Positions 1 through 9,160 of a stretch of 64,000 bases of DNA are shown piece by piece. Position 1 is the first letter of the stretch, and every line of letters begins with the position of its first letter. A model generated the notes under the pieces. The model was not told the origin of the DNA, searched no databases, and saw nothing but the letters and a program-made list of their open reading frames with translations. Origin of the DNA: Gemmatimonadaceae bacterium (GTDB lineage Bacteria; Gemmatimonadota; Gemmatimonadetes; Gemmatimonadales; Gemmatimonadaceae); assembly GCA_024710705.1 (NCBI GenBank), contig JANJUF010000062.1, positions 1 through 64,000 of the forward strand, given 5' to 3'. Made by a program: the position numbers and the translations under genes.

Positions 1-1
1 G

Positions 2-823
2 GCGCCGTACGTTAACACCAACGTGGGCGTGTTGGCCTGGCTTATGGACACGTACTGGATGCACGTGGGGAACACGGTGATCGCCGTGACCACGGGCTTG
101 GCGGTGGTGTTGGGCGGGTCGCGGGGCGTTCGCGAGGCGACCGGCCGTGGCGTGATGTTCACGGCGACGCAGGCGCTCGAGCACCTCAAGATGGACGTGA
201 AGGGTGCGACGGTGGCGGTGCAGGGCTTCGGCAACGTGGGCTCGATCGGCGCGCAGCTGCTCATGCAGCAGGGCTGCAAGGTCGTGGCGATCAGCGACCG
301 CACGGGCGGCTGGCACAACCCGAAGGGCATCGACGTGGACGACGCGATGGCCTACGTGAAGAAGAACAAGACGCTCGACGGCTACGGCAAGGGCGACGCG
401 ATCACCAACGAGCAGCTGCTCGAGCTGCCGGTGGACGTGCTCGTGCCGGCGGCGCTGGAGAACGTCATCACGACGAAGAACGCCAAGAACATCAAGGCGA
501 AGATCATCTGCGAGGGCGCCAACGGCCCGACGACGGCCGCCGCCGACACCATCCTCGACGAGAAGGGCATCTTCGTGGTGCCGGACATCCTCGCCAACGC
601 GGGTGGCGTGACGGTGAGCTACTTCGAGTGGGTGCAGAACCGCGGTGGCTACTACTGGGACGAGGCCACGGTGAACGAGCGCCTCAAGAAGATCATGGTC
701 GAGAGCTTCGCGTCGGTGCTCAAGCTGTCGCAGCAGCACAAGGTGAACATGCGGACCGCCGCGTACATGGTGGCGATCAGCCGCGTGGCGACCGTGCATC
801 GCCTGCGCGGGATCTATGCCTGA
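2..823 (+). CDS. gdhA: Glu/Leu/Phe/Val dehydrogenase (glutamate dehydrogenase), 5'-truncated by window edge
   Basis: Open frame from base 2; EATGRG, VQGFGNVGS, CEGANGPTT, LANAGGVTVSYFEWVQN motifs. First ~40 residues are divergent (see findings). Confidence 0.9.
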   Translation, partial: APYVNTNVGVLAWLMDTYWMHVGNTVIAVTTGLAVVLGGSRGVREATGRGVMFTATQALEHLKMDVKGATVAVQGFGNVGSIGAQLLMQQGCKVVAISDRTGGWHNPKGIDVDDAMAYVKKNKTLDGYGKGDAITNEQLLELPVDVLVPAALENVITTKNAKNIKAKIICEGANGPTTAAADTILDEKGIFVVPDILANAGGVTVSYFEWVQNRGGYYWDEATVNERLKKIMVESFASVLKLSQQHKVNMRTAAYMVAISRVATVHRLRGIYA

Positions 824-853
824 GGCGCGCGCCTCGGCGCGGCCGGGGCGGCG

Positions 854-1321
854 ATGAAGGTCGTGGTGGCCGCCGTCGGGAAGCCGCGAGACGCGGCACT
901 GGCGGCGGCCATTCGTCAGTATGAGGAGCGGGCGGCGCACTACTGGCCGCTCGAGGTCGTTGAGGTGAAGGAGGAGGGCGCGCGCGGCGTGGCGCCGGTG
1001 CAGGTGATGCAGCGGGAGGCCGAGCGGCTGGGCGAGCGCCTGCCGGCGCAGGGCCTGCTGGTGCTCTGCGAGCCGACCGGCGGCAAGTCGTACACGTCGG
1101 AGGAGTTCGCGGCCCTGCTGCAGGGGCAGCGGGAGCGGGCGCAGGACATCGCGTTCGTGATCGGCGGGGCATTCGGCATCGGGGCGCAGCTGCGGGACCG
1201 TCCCCACCGGAAGCTCAGCCTTGCCCCGTGGACGCTGCCGCACGAGTTGGCCCGATTGGTCCTGATGGAGCAGATCTACCGCGCCGGCACCATCGGCCGC
1301 GGGGAACCCTACCACAAGTAG
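854..1321 (+). CDS. rlmH: 23S rRNA (pseudouridine1915-N3)-methyltransferase RlmH
   Basis: 155 aa; MKVVVAAVGKPRD..., FVIGGAFG, LSLAPWTLPHELARLVLMEQIYRAGTIGRGEPYHK C-terminus typical of RlmH. Confidence 0.95.
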   Translation: MKVVVAAVGKPRDAALAAAIRQYEERAAHYWPLEVVEVKEEGARGVAPVQVMQREAERLGERLPAQGLLVLCEPTGGKSYTSEEFAALLQGQRERAQDIAFVIGGAFGIGAQLRDRPHRKLSLAPWTLPHELARLVLMEQIYRAGTIGRGEPYHK

Positions 1322-1386
1322 CGGATGCCTGTGATGCAACGAGACAAAGGTCGGCGATGTCGGGTGATGCCGCGGAGCGCCCAGCG

Positions 1387-2934
1387 ATGAGCGCACCCCG
1401 CCTCGTCACCGAAACCCTTGGCGGGTCGCCGCTCTCCCGCGCGACGCAGGACGGCCAGGTCCCGGCCGACTGGTTCCCGCAGCGCCCGGTCGGCGCAGCC
1501 GGCTGGCGCGCGCGCGCCGAACGCGTGCGCGAGGAATTCAACGGATCGCGCTGGCTCGCCGGACTGCGGCCCGCGCTGGATCCCTCGGGCCTGGCCGCCG
1601 AACGCCTCGAGCGCGTGGCCGCGGCGAACGGCATCGTGGTGACGACGGGACAGCAGCCCGGCCTGTTCGGCGGGCCGTTCTACACGATCCTCAAGGCGAT
1701 GTCCGCGCTGGCGCTGGCCGATCGCATCGAGCGCGAGACGGGCATCCCGGCGGCGCCGGTGTTCTGGGCCGCCACCGATGACGGTGATTTCGCCGAGGCC
1801 TCGTGGACGGCCGTCGCGGGTGAAGGCATGGTGCATCGCCTGACCATCCCGCGCCGCGGCAACGAAGGTGTGGTGATGGCCGAGATGCCGCTCGGCGACA
1901 CGGGCGAGCAGTTCGAGCAGTTGGTCGCCGCAGCCGGATCGGCGCCGCATGGCGGCATCCTCGACGCCCTCAAGGCCGCGTACAATCCCGACGCGACCGT
2001 GGGCGGCGCCTACGTGCGCTTCCTGCGCAGCCTGCTCGAGCCGCAGGGCATCGCCGTGTTGGATGCCTGGCATCCGGCGACGCGTGCCGCGGCGCGCCCG
2101 ACGCTCGTCGAGGCGCTGCGCCGCGCCCCGAGCGTGGACGAAGCCTTGGCGTTGCGCATGGTCGCCATCGAGCGCGCCGGGTTCCGCGCGCAGGTGGCGC
2201 GTGTGCCGCGCCTCTCACTGGTCTTCCGCTCCCTGGCCGGCGTGAAGGAGCGCATCCCGATTTCGCAGGCCAGCGAAGTGGCGCATCGCGCGGACAGCAT
2301 CCTCTCGGCGAACGTGCTGCTGCGGCCGGTGGTCGAGTCGCGCATCCTGCCGACGGTGGCGTACGTCGCGGGGCCCGGTGAGTTGGCGTATTTCTCGCAG
2401 GTGAGTGCGGTGGCCGATGCGCTGGGCGTCGGTGCGCCGCTGGCGGTGCCGCGCTGGTCCACGACGGTGGTGGAGCCGAGCATCGACCGTCGGCTGGGGC
2501 GCCTGGGGATGGTGCTCGACGATCTCAAGACGCCGCACGATGCGGAGCGGCGGATCGGCGACCGTGCGATGCCGGCGGCCGTGCGCGATGCGCTCGAGTC
2601 GCTGCGCCGCGACCTCGCGGCCCGCCTCGATACGCTCGGCGCGGTGTCCTCGTCGCTCGACCACCTGATTCCCGATCGCGTGATCGAGGGGGCGCGGCAC
2701 CAGATGCTGCATCGCGTGGATCGCCTCGAACGGCGGTTGCGCGCCGCGTCGCGCAACCGGGCGACGGAAGCGGTGACCGACCTCGCCAGCGTGCGCGCCG
2801 CGCTGATGCCCGACAATCAGCGGCAGGAGCGGCGCCTGAATCCCGTTCCCATGCTCGCGCGGCACGGCGACCTGCTGATGGCGCAGCTGAAGGCCGGCGC
2901 GGCGATGCACGCCGGGTCCTTGGTCGGCGGGTGA
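1387..2934 (+). CDS. bshC: Bacillithiol biosynthesis cysteine-adding enzyme BshC
   Basis: VVTTGQQPGLFGGPFYTILKAMSALALA and PVFWAATDDGDFAEA motifs; ATG at 1387 preferred over the ORF-track start 1228. Confidence 0.88.
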   Translation: MSAPRLVTETLGGSPLSRATQDGQVPADWFPQRPVGAAGWRARAERVREEFNGSRWLAGLRPALDPSGLAAERLERVAAANGIVVTTGQQPGLFGGPFYTILKAMSALALADRIERETGIPAAPVFWAATDDGDFAEASWTAVAGEGMVHRLTIPRRGNEGVVMAEMPLGDTGEQFEQLVAAAGSAPHGGILDALKAAYNPDATVGGAYVRFLRSLLEPQGIAVLDAWHPATRAAARPTLVEALRRAPSVDEALALRMVAIERAGFRAQVARVPRLSLVFRSLAGVKERIPISQASEVAHRADSILSANVLLRPVVESRILPTVAYVAGPGELAYFSQVSAVADALGVGAPLAVPRWSTTVVEPSIDRRLGRLGMVLDDLKTPHDAERRIGDRAMPAAVRDALESLRRDLAARLDTLGAVSSSLDHLIPDRVIEGARHQMLHRVDRLERRLRAASRNRATEAVTDLASVRAALMPDNQRQERRLNPVPMLARHGDLLMAQLKAGAAMHAGSLVGG

Positions 2935-4472
2935 CGACGCCGGGAGGGGCACGGCTCGTCGCGGCCGGGATCCTCCTCAGCCGCATCACGGGATTGGTGC
3001 GCCAGCGGGCGACGGCGCACTTCCTCGGGAGTGGCGTGGTCGCCGATGCGCTCGCCGCGGCGTTCCGCATCCCGAACCTCCTGCAGAACCTGTTCGGCGA
3101 GGGCTCGCTCTCGGCCTCGTTCATCCCCGTGTACGCCAAGCTGCTGGCCGAGGGCCGGCGCGAGGACGCGGGACGCGTGGCGGGCAGCATCCTCGGCCTG
3201 CTGTCACTGATGGTGAGCGTGCTCGTGCTGCTGGGCGTGCTGCTCGCGCCGCAGCTCGTGTGGGTGCTCGCGCCGGGCCTCGATGCCGAGACGCAGGCGC
3301 TGACCGTCGGATTGATCCGCATCATCTTCCCCGGCCTCGGCGTGCTGGTGCTCTCCGCCTGGTGCCTCGGCGTGCTGAACGCGCACCGGCGGTTCTTCCT
3401 CTCGTACGTGTCGCCGGTGCTATGGAACGCGGCGATCATCGTCGCGCTCGTGTGGCGGGGCGGGATCGTCGGCGAGGAGAGCGCGCGGCTGGCGGTGGCG
3501 GTGGCGTTCGGCAGCGTGATCGGCAGCCTGCTGCAACTCGCGGTCCAGGTGCCGACGGTGCTGCGCCTCGACCGCGGCCTACGCCTGCGGGCGGGCGCGG
3601 CGGCCCCGGACGTGCGCACGGTGGTCACGAACTTCGGCCCGGCGGTGGCGACGCGCGGCGTCGTGCAGGTGAGCGGCTACGTGGATACGCTGATCGCGTC
3701 CTTGCTGGGGGCGGGCGCATTGGCCACGCTGAGCTACGCGCAGACGATCTCCATGCTGCCGGTGTCGCTGTTCGGCATGTCCATCGCGGCCAGCGAGCTG
3801 CCGGCGATGTCCGGTGCGACGGGCAGCCGCGAGGAGATCGCCGCGGCGCTGCGCACGCGCCTCGTGAGTGGCCGGGCGCGCATCGCGTTCTTCGTCATCC
3901 CGAGCGTCGTGGCGTTGGTGCTGTTCGGCCGCGTGATGGCGTCGGCGCTGTACGAGAGCGGCGCCTTCACGCGCGACGATGCCGCGTGGGTGTGGGCGGC
4001 CCTGGCCGGCTCGGGCGTCGGGATGTTCGCCGGCACGCTGGGTCGGCTGTACTCGTCGGCGAGCTTCGCGCTGCGCGACACCTCCACGCCGTTCCGCTAC
4101 GCCATGCTGCGCGTCACGCTGGCGGCGGTGCTGGGCGTGGTGCTGGCGATGACGGTGCCCGAGCGCATGGGTTGGCCGCCGCAGACCGGTGTCGGTCTGC
4201 TGACCGCCGCCTCCGGGCTCGCTGCGTGGTTCGAGAGCCGCTTGCTGCGGCTGCACGTCGAACGTTTGGTCGGCGACCTGCCGCGTGACCTGCGGCTCGA
4301 GCCCACGCTCTGGGGTATCGCGTTGCTCGCCGGCGCGGCGGCGGTGGTGGTCGCGGCGCGGCTGCCGACGCTGCACCCCGTCCTCGAGGCCCTCATCGTG
4401 CTCGGGACGTACGGGGCAGGGTACCTCGCGCTGGCGCGCGTCGCCGGAGTGGATCGTGCCCGACGCGCCTGA
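2931..4472 (+). CDS. murJ: Lipid II flippase MurJ/MviN
   Basis: SRITGLVRQRATAHFLGSG..., FRIPNLLQNLFGEGSLSASFIPVYAKL; multi-TM; GTGA overlap with bshC stop. Confidence 0.93.
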   Translation: MTTPGGARLVAAGILLSRITGLVRQRATAHFLGSGVVADALAAAFRIPNLLQNLFGEGSLSASFIPVYAKLLAEGRREDAGRVAGSILGLLSLMVSVLVLLGVLLAPQLVWVLAPGLDAETQALTVGLIRIIFPGLGVLVLSAWCLGVLNAHRRFFLSYVSPVLWNAAIIVALVWRGGIVGEESARLAVAVAFGSVIGSLLQLAVQVPTVLRLDRGLRLRAGAAAPDVRTVVTNFGPAVATRGVVQVSGYVDTLIASLLGAGALATLSYAQTISMLPVSLFGMSIAASELPAMSGATGSREEIAAALRTRLVSGRARIAFFVIPSVVALVLFGRVMASALYESGAFTRDDAAWVWAALAGSGVGMFAGTLGRLYSSASFALRDTSTPFRYAMLRVTLAAVLGVVLAMTVPERMGWPPQTGVGLLTAASGLAAWFESRLLRLHVERLVGDLPRDLRLEPTLWGIALLAGAAAVVVAARLPTLHPVLEALIVLGTYGAGYLALARVAGVDRARRA

Positions 4473-6318
4473 TCGGGTCGCGCAGAAACTCCAGCATCTG
4501 CCGGAGACACCGGGCGTCTATCTCTGGAAGGACGCCGAGGGGACCGTGCTGTACGTGGGCAAGGCCAAGCGCCTGCGGCCGCGCGTACGCAGCTACTTCG
4601 CGTCGGAGCATTGGGACAATCCCAAGACACGCCGTCTCGTCGAGCGCATCGCCGACGTCGAGACCATCGTCGTGCCCGACGAAGCGCACGCGCTGATCCT
4701 CGAGAACAACCTCATCAAGGAGCACCGCCCCAAGTACAACGTGATGCTGCGGGACGACAAGACGTACCCGTACATCAAGGTGACGGTGCAGGAACCGTAT
4801 CCGCGCGTCTTCGTGACGCGCAAGCTCCAGGATGACGGCGCACGCTACTTCGGGCCGTACACCGACGTGGCGGCGATGCGCCGTGCGCTCGAGGTGGTGA
4901 AGCGCATCTTCACCGTGCGCTCCTGCCGATACGACATGCCGCGCGAAATGCCGGAGCGGGCCTGCCTCGACTATCACATCGGCCGCTGCAAAGCGCCCTG
5001 CGTGGGCCTGCAGCCGCAGGCCGACTACCGCGCGATGATCGACGAGGTGCTGACCTTCCTCAACGGGCGCACCGACGACGTCGTGAAGCGGGTCCGCGAG
5101 TTGATGGAGGCAGCCGCCGAGGCCATGGAGTTCGAGCGCGCCGCCGAGCTGCGCGACGCGATCGGCAAGCTGCAGCGCCTCGAGGAGCCCAGCCTCGTGG
5201 CGGAGGTCGAGGGCGGGGACCGCGACGTGGTCGGCTATGCGCGTGACGGCGACGACGCGGCGGTGACCCTGCTGCGCATCCGCAGCGGCAAGTTGGTGGC
5301 GCGCGAGCATCGCTTCCTCGAGGGCGTCGAAGGCGAGCCGGATGGCCAGGTGCTGAGCACCTATCTCGTCAGCGCGTACCTCAAGGCGCCGGCGCGGGCC
5401 CGCGAGCTGCTGCTGCCCTTCGACTTCGAGGACCGCGCGCTGTTCGAGGAGGCGCTGCAGGGCGAGGCCCGGGTGCTGGTGCCGCAGCGCGGTCCGAAAC
5501 GCGAGCTGCTCGACCTCGCCGAGCAAAATGCGCGGCACCTGCTCGAGGAGTTCAAGCTGGCCGAGCAGGAGACGGACGAGCGCGCGGCCGATCCCATCTA
5601 CGAGCTCGGGCTCGCGCTGGGGCTTGAGCGCATTCCGCGGTCCATCATCTGCTTCGACAATTCCACGGCGCAGGGCAAGGACTCCGTCGGCGGCATCGTC
5701 TGGTTCGAGAACGGCCGGCCGCGGCGCGCCGAGTACCGCACGATGAAAGTGAAGACGGTGGACGAGTCGCAGGGGCCGGACGACTTCCAGTCCATGCGCG
5801 AGGTCGTCGGACGGTATTTCCGACGGCGCGTCGAGGAGCAGCGTCCGTTGCCGGACTTGATCGTGGTGGATGGTGGCAAGGGGCAACTCAGCGCCGCCGA
5901 CGAGGCGCTGCAGGAACTCGGGCTCGGCGCGATCCCGTTGATCGGGCTCGCCAAGCGTGACGAGGAGATCTTCCAGCGCGGGCGCCGGGAATCGCTGCGC
6001 CTGCCGCGAAGGTCGCCCGCGCTCCGACTGTTGCAGCAGATCCGCGACGAGGCCCACCGCACCGCCGTGACGTACAACCGCAAGCGACGCTCGATGCGGA
6101 CGGTCACGAGCGAGCTGCTGAAGATTCCCGGCGTGGGCCCGGTGAAGCGCCGCGCGCTGCTGCAGGCCTTCGGCTCACTCCAGGGCGTGCGCGAGGCAAC
6201 GGTGGAACAGATCGCCGCGTTGGAAGGGTTCAGCGAGGCGAGCGCGCGCAAGCTGCTCGAAGGGCTCGGCGTCGTGGAGGCCGAGCCACACGACGCGGAT
6301 CCCCCACCGGAAACCTGA
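4456..6318 (+). CDS. uvrC: Excinuclease ABC subunit C
   Basis: LPETPGVYLWKDAEGTVLYVGKAKRLRPRVRSYF GIY-YIG domain, ACLDYHIGRCKAPC, IVVDGGKGQLSAA, IPGVGPVKRRALL; GTG at 4456 proposed as start. Confidence 0.95.
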   Translation: MPDAPDRVAQKLQHLPETPGVYLWKDAEGTVLYVGKAKRLRPRVRSYFASEHWDNPKTRRLVERIADVETIVVPDEAHALILENNLIKEHRPKYNVMLRDDKTYPYIKVTVQEPYPRVFVTRKLQDDGARYFGPYTDVAAMRRALEVVKRIFTVRSCRYDMPREMPERACLDYHIGRCKAPCVGLQPQADYRAMIDEVLTFLNGRTDDVVKRVRELMEAAAEAMEFERAAELRDAIGKLQRLEEPSLVAEVEGGDRDVVGYARDGDDAAVTLLRIRSGKLVAREHRFLEGVEGEPDGQVLSTYLVSAYLKAPARARELLLPFDFEDRALFEEALQGEARVLVPQRGPKRELLDLAEQNARHLLEEFKLAEQETDERAADPIYELGLALGLERIPRSIICFDNSTAQGKDSVGGIVWFENGRPRRAEYRTMKVKTVDESQGPDDFQSMREVVGRYFRRRVEEQRPLPDLIVVDGGKGQLSAADEALQELGLGAIPLIGLAKRDEEIFQRGRRESLRLPRRSPALRLLQQIRDEAHRTAVTYNRKRRSMRTVTSELLKIPGVGPVKRRALLQAFGSLQGVREATVEQIAALEGFSEASARKLLEGLGVVEAEPHDADPPPET

Positions 6319-6345
6319 CTCCTGTCACCCGTCACCATTTCAATC

Positions 6346-7485
6346 ATGTGGTCGCTTCACTGCAGCGTCTGTTCCTACTCGCAGCCTGACGGCTCCCGGC
6401 TCGCGTCCCTGTGCCCGGAGTGCACGCAGCCCCTGCTGGTGCGCTACGCCGCGCCGGTGGCCAAGAGCGCCATCACGACTGAGGCGAGCCTCTGGCGCTA
6501 CGGCGCCGCGCTGCCGCTGCGCGCAGGCGAGCGTGCCGTGTCGCTGGGCGAGGGGATGACACCGCTCATCGAACTGCCGCATCTCGCCAAGGATCTTGGG
6601 ATACGGCGTCTCTGGGTGAAGGACGAAGGCATCAATCCGACTGCGAGCTTCAAGGCCCGCGGCCTGATGATGGCCGTGACGCGCGCAAAGGCGCTTGGAC
6701 TGCCTGGTGTCTGCGTACCCACTGCGGGCAACGCAGGCATCGCACTGGCGGCCTACGCCGCCGCCGCCGGCATGCCCTGTCGCATCTTCGCGCCGGAGAC
6801 TACGCCTCCACCCATCCTGGGCTCCATTCGTGCCTTCGGCGCCGAACTGGTGCTGCTCCCCGGGCACATCGGCGACGCCGGCAAGGCGACGCTCGGGTTC
6901 GCCAAGGAGAGCGGGTTCTTCAACGTGGCGACTGTCCGCGAGCCGTATCGCGTGGAAGGGATGAAGACGATGGGCTTCGAGGTCGCCGAGCAGTTGGGTT
7001 GGCGACTGCCCGATGCCATCGTGTACCCGACCGGGGGCGGGGAGGGCACGATCGGGATCTGGAAGGCCATCGGCGAGATGCTCGAGTGGGGCTGGTTGCC
7101 GGCGGAGACCCGGCGTCCGCGGATGATCATCGCGCAGGCCGCCGGGTGCGCGCCACTGGTGCGCGCCTTCGCTGCGGGAGCGGACCAGGCCACGCCCTGG
7201 CAGGACCCCTCCACGCACGCGAGCGGCCTGCGCGTGCCGGGGCCGCTGGGCGATCGCCTGACGCTACGGACCCTGCGCGAGAGCGCAGGCGACGCCGAGT
7301 CAGTGAGCGAGGAGGCGATCCGCTCCGGCACGCTGCTCCTGGCATCAAGGAGCGGCATTGACGCGGCCCCCGAGGGCGGTGCCGCGCTGGAGGCCACGCG
7401 TCAACTCGTCGCGCGTGGGCGACTGGCGTCGGACGCAGAGGTGGTGGTCTTCAACACCGGGAGCGGGGCGAGCTATCGCTGGTAG
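6346..7485 (+). CDS. thrC: Threonine synthase with N-terminal zinc ribbon
   Basis: CxxC...CxxC N-terminus; LGEGMTPLIELPHLAKDLGI, KDEGINPTASFKARG PLP-lysine motif. Confidence 0.9.
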   Translation: MWSLHCSVCSYSQPDGSRLASLCPECTQPLLVRYAAPVAKSAITTEASLWRYGAALPLRAGERAVSLGEGMTPLIELPHLAKDLGIRRLWVKDEGINPTASFKARGLMMAVTRAKALGLPGVCVPTAGNAGIALAAYAAAAGMPCRIFAPETTPPPILGSIRAFGAELVLLPGHIGDAGKATLGFAKESGFFNVATVREPYRVEGMKTMGFEVAEQLGWRLPDAIVYPTGGGEGTIGIWKAIGEMLEWGWLPAETRRPRMIIAQAAGCAPLVRAFAAGADQATPWQDPSTHASGLRVPGPLGDRLTLRTLRESAGDAESVSEEAIRSGTLLLASRSGIDAAPEGGAALEATRQLVARGRLASDAEVVVFNTGSGASYRW

Positions 7486-7499
7486 GCGCGTGCGCTGGT

Positions 7500-7889
7500 T
7501 CAGCGATTGCGCATGTGGTCCGCGAGCTGCTCGAAGCGCTGCCGGAGATACGCCCGGAGGTCGTCGGGCATCGCATGCTCGTCGAGGGCGCGGCGCATGC
7601 ACCACAGCCATTCGTCGCGCTCGCGCTCGGCGATGGCGAAGGGCAGGTGGCGCGCCCGGAGCATCGGATGGCCGTACTCCTCAACGTAGAGCTGGGGGCC
7701 GCCGAGCCATCCGGTGAGGAACTTGTAGAGTTTGTCGCGCGAGACCTTGAGGCTACGGGCGTGGAGGAGTCGGATGTTGGCCGCCTCCGGTGCGGAGTCC
7801 ATCAGGTCGTAGAAGCGGTCCACGAGTGCGCGCACGCCGTCGGCGCCACCGACGGCGTCGAAATGGGACGGGGAGCGGGAGGCAGTCAC
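7500..7889 (-). CDS. Group II truncated hemoglobin
   Basis: VGGADGVRALVDRFYDLMD..., LTGWLGGPQLYVEEYGHPMLRARHLPFAI; globin fold motif with conserved His. Confidence 0.88.
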   Translation of the reverse strand: MTASRSPSHFDAVGGADGVRALVDRFYDLMDSAPEAANIRLLHARSLKVSRDKLYKFLTGWLGGPQLYVEEYGHPMLRARHLPFAIAERERDEWLWCMRRALDEHAMPDDLRAYLRQRFEQLADHMRNR

Positions 7890-7940
7890 GGGCGCAATCT
7901 ATCGCAATCGGGTGCGTCGGCGCCCGTGTAGATTTCGCGC

Positions 7941-9119
7941 ATGAGCCGCATCGCCATCCTCGATCCCATGTCCGGCATCGCCGGCGACATGTGCCTCGGT
8001 GCCCTGCTCGACGTCGGGCTCGACGAGCGCTTCGTGCGCGAGTTGCCGACGACGCTCGGCATCGCCGACGTGCAGGTGTCCGTCAGCAGCGTGTCGCGCG
8101 GCCAGATCGCCTGCAAGAAGGTGGAGTTCGCCGTTCCGCCGCAGCCGCATGGCCGGCACCTCAAGCACATTCGGGCCATCGTGGAGGCCACCAGTGCGCC
8201 GGACACGGTGAAGGCCAAGGCCATGGAGTGCTTCACGCTGATTACCGAGTGCGAGGCGGCGATCCACGGGACCACCGTGGAGCGCGTGCATCTGCACGAG
8301 GTGGGGAGCGTAGACGCCATCCTCGACATCGTCGGGACGATCTGGGGCCTGCAGCAACTCGGCGTCGCCCACGTGTACTGCGGCACGATCCCGCTCGGGG
8401 ATGGCTTCGTGGACACGCAGCACGGGCGGATGGCGGTGCCGACGGCGGCGACCCTGCGACTGCTGGAAGGACTCCCCGTGCGTCCCGGCCCCGATGGCTC
8501 GGGGGAGCTGGTCACCCCGACTGGCGCTGCACTCGTGCGGGTATTGAGCGAAGGCCCCCCGCCGCACGAGTTCATCCCCATCAAGAGCGGCTTCGGGGCT
8601 GGCACGAAAGACTTCACGGACCGCGCCAACGCGCTCCGTATCATCCTGGCCGACGGGCTCTCCGATGAGGAGATGGTGCGCACCCCCGCCGTGGCGTTCG
8701 TACTCGCCGCCGACATGGATGACGCCACCGGGGAAGAGCTGTCCGCCGTGGCGAACGCGTTGCGGGCAGCCGGGGCGCTGGACGTGACGCTCTTGTCCGT
8801 CCTCATGAAGAAGGGACGCCCGGGGACCCGCATCGAGGTGTTGGCTGACGCGGAGCAGGTGGAGGTGCTCGAGACGATGCTGCTCCGGGAGTCCACGACC
8901 ATCGGGGTGCGGCGCTATCCGGTTGGCCGTCGGGTCCTGCCTCGCGAGTCCGTCGCGGTGGACGTCCTCGGGCATCGGGTGGGCCTGAAGGTGGTCACGC
9001 TCCCAGATGGCACGACGCGTGCAAAACCAGAATCCGATGACGTGGACCGCGTGGCGGAGGCGACGGGGCGCACCCGGCGGGAGATCGTCGAATTGGCACT
9101 CCGCGCGGGCCGCAAGTAG
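7941..9119 (+). CDS. larC: Nickel insertion protein LarC (nickel-pincer cofactor family)
   Basis: DPMSGIAGDMCLGALLDVGLD, RVHLHEVGSVDAILDIVGTIWGLQ, ELVTPTGAALV motifs. Confidence 0.9.
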   Translation: MSRIAILDPMSGIAGDMCLGALLDVGLDERFVRELPTTLGIADVQVSVSSVSRGQIACKKVEFAVPPQPHGRHLKHIRAIVEATSAPDTVKAKAMECFTLITECEAAIHGTTVERVHLHEVGSVDAILDIVGTIWGLQQLGVAHVYCGTIPLGDGFVDTQHGRMAVPTAATLRLLEGLPVRPGPDGSGELVTPTGAALVRVLSEGPPPHEFIPIKSGFGAGTKDFTDRANALRIILADGLSDEEMVRTPAVAFVLAADMDDATGEELSAVANALRAAGALDVTLLSVLMKKGRPGTRIEVLADAEQVEVLETMLLRESTTIGVRRYPVGRRVLPRESVAVDVLGHRVGLKVVTLPDGTTRAKPESDDVDRVAEATGRTRREIVELALRAGRK

Positions 9120-9160
9120 CTGTCCCGCATTGTTTTCGGCCTCGTCGGCTGATACATTAG

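Noticed and set aside
4393-6057. 554-aa antisense ORF opposite uvrC
   Set aside because: Low-complexity His/Arg/Leu-rich shadow frame of a high-GC gene; no recognisable domain and uvrC is unambiguous.
9008-9022. Possible sigma-54 -24/-12 promoter TGGCACGACGCGTGC
   Set aside because: Deviates at the -12 element (GTGC rather than TTGC) and lies inside larC coding sequence with no gene start downstream at the right distance.
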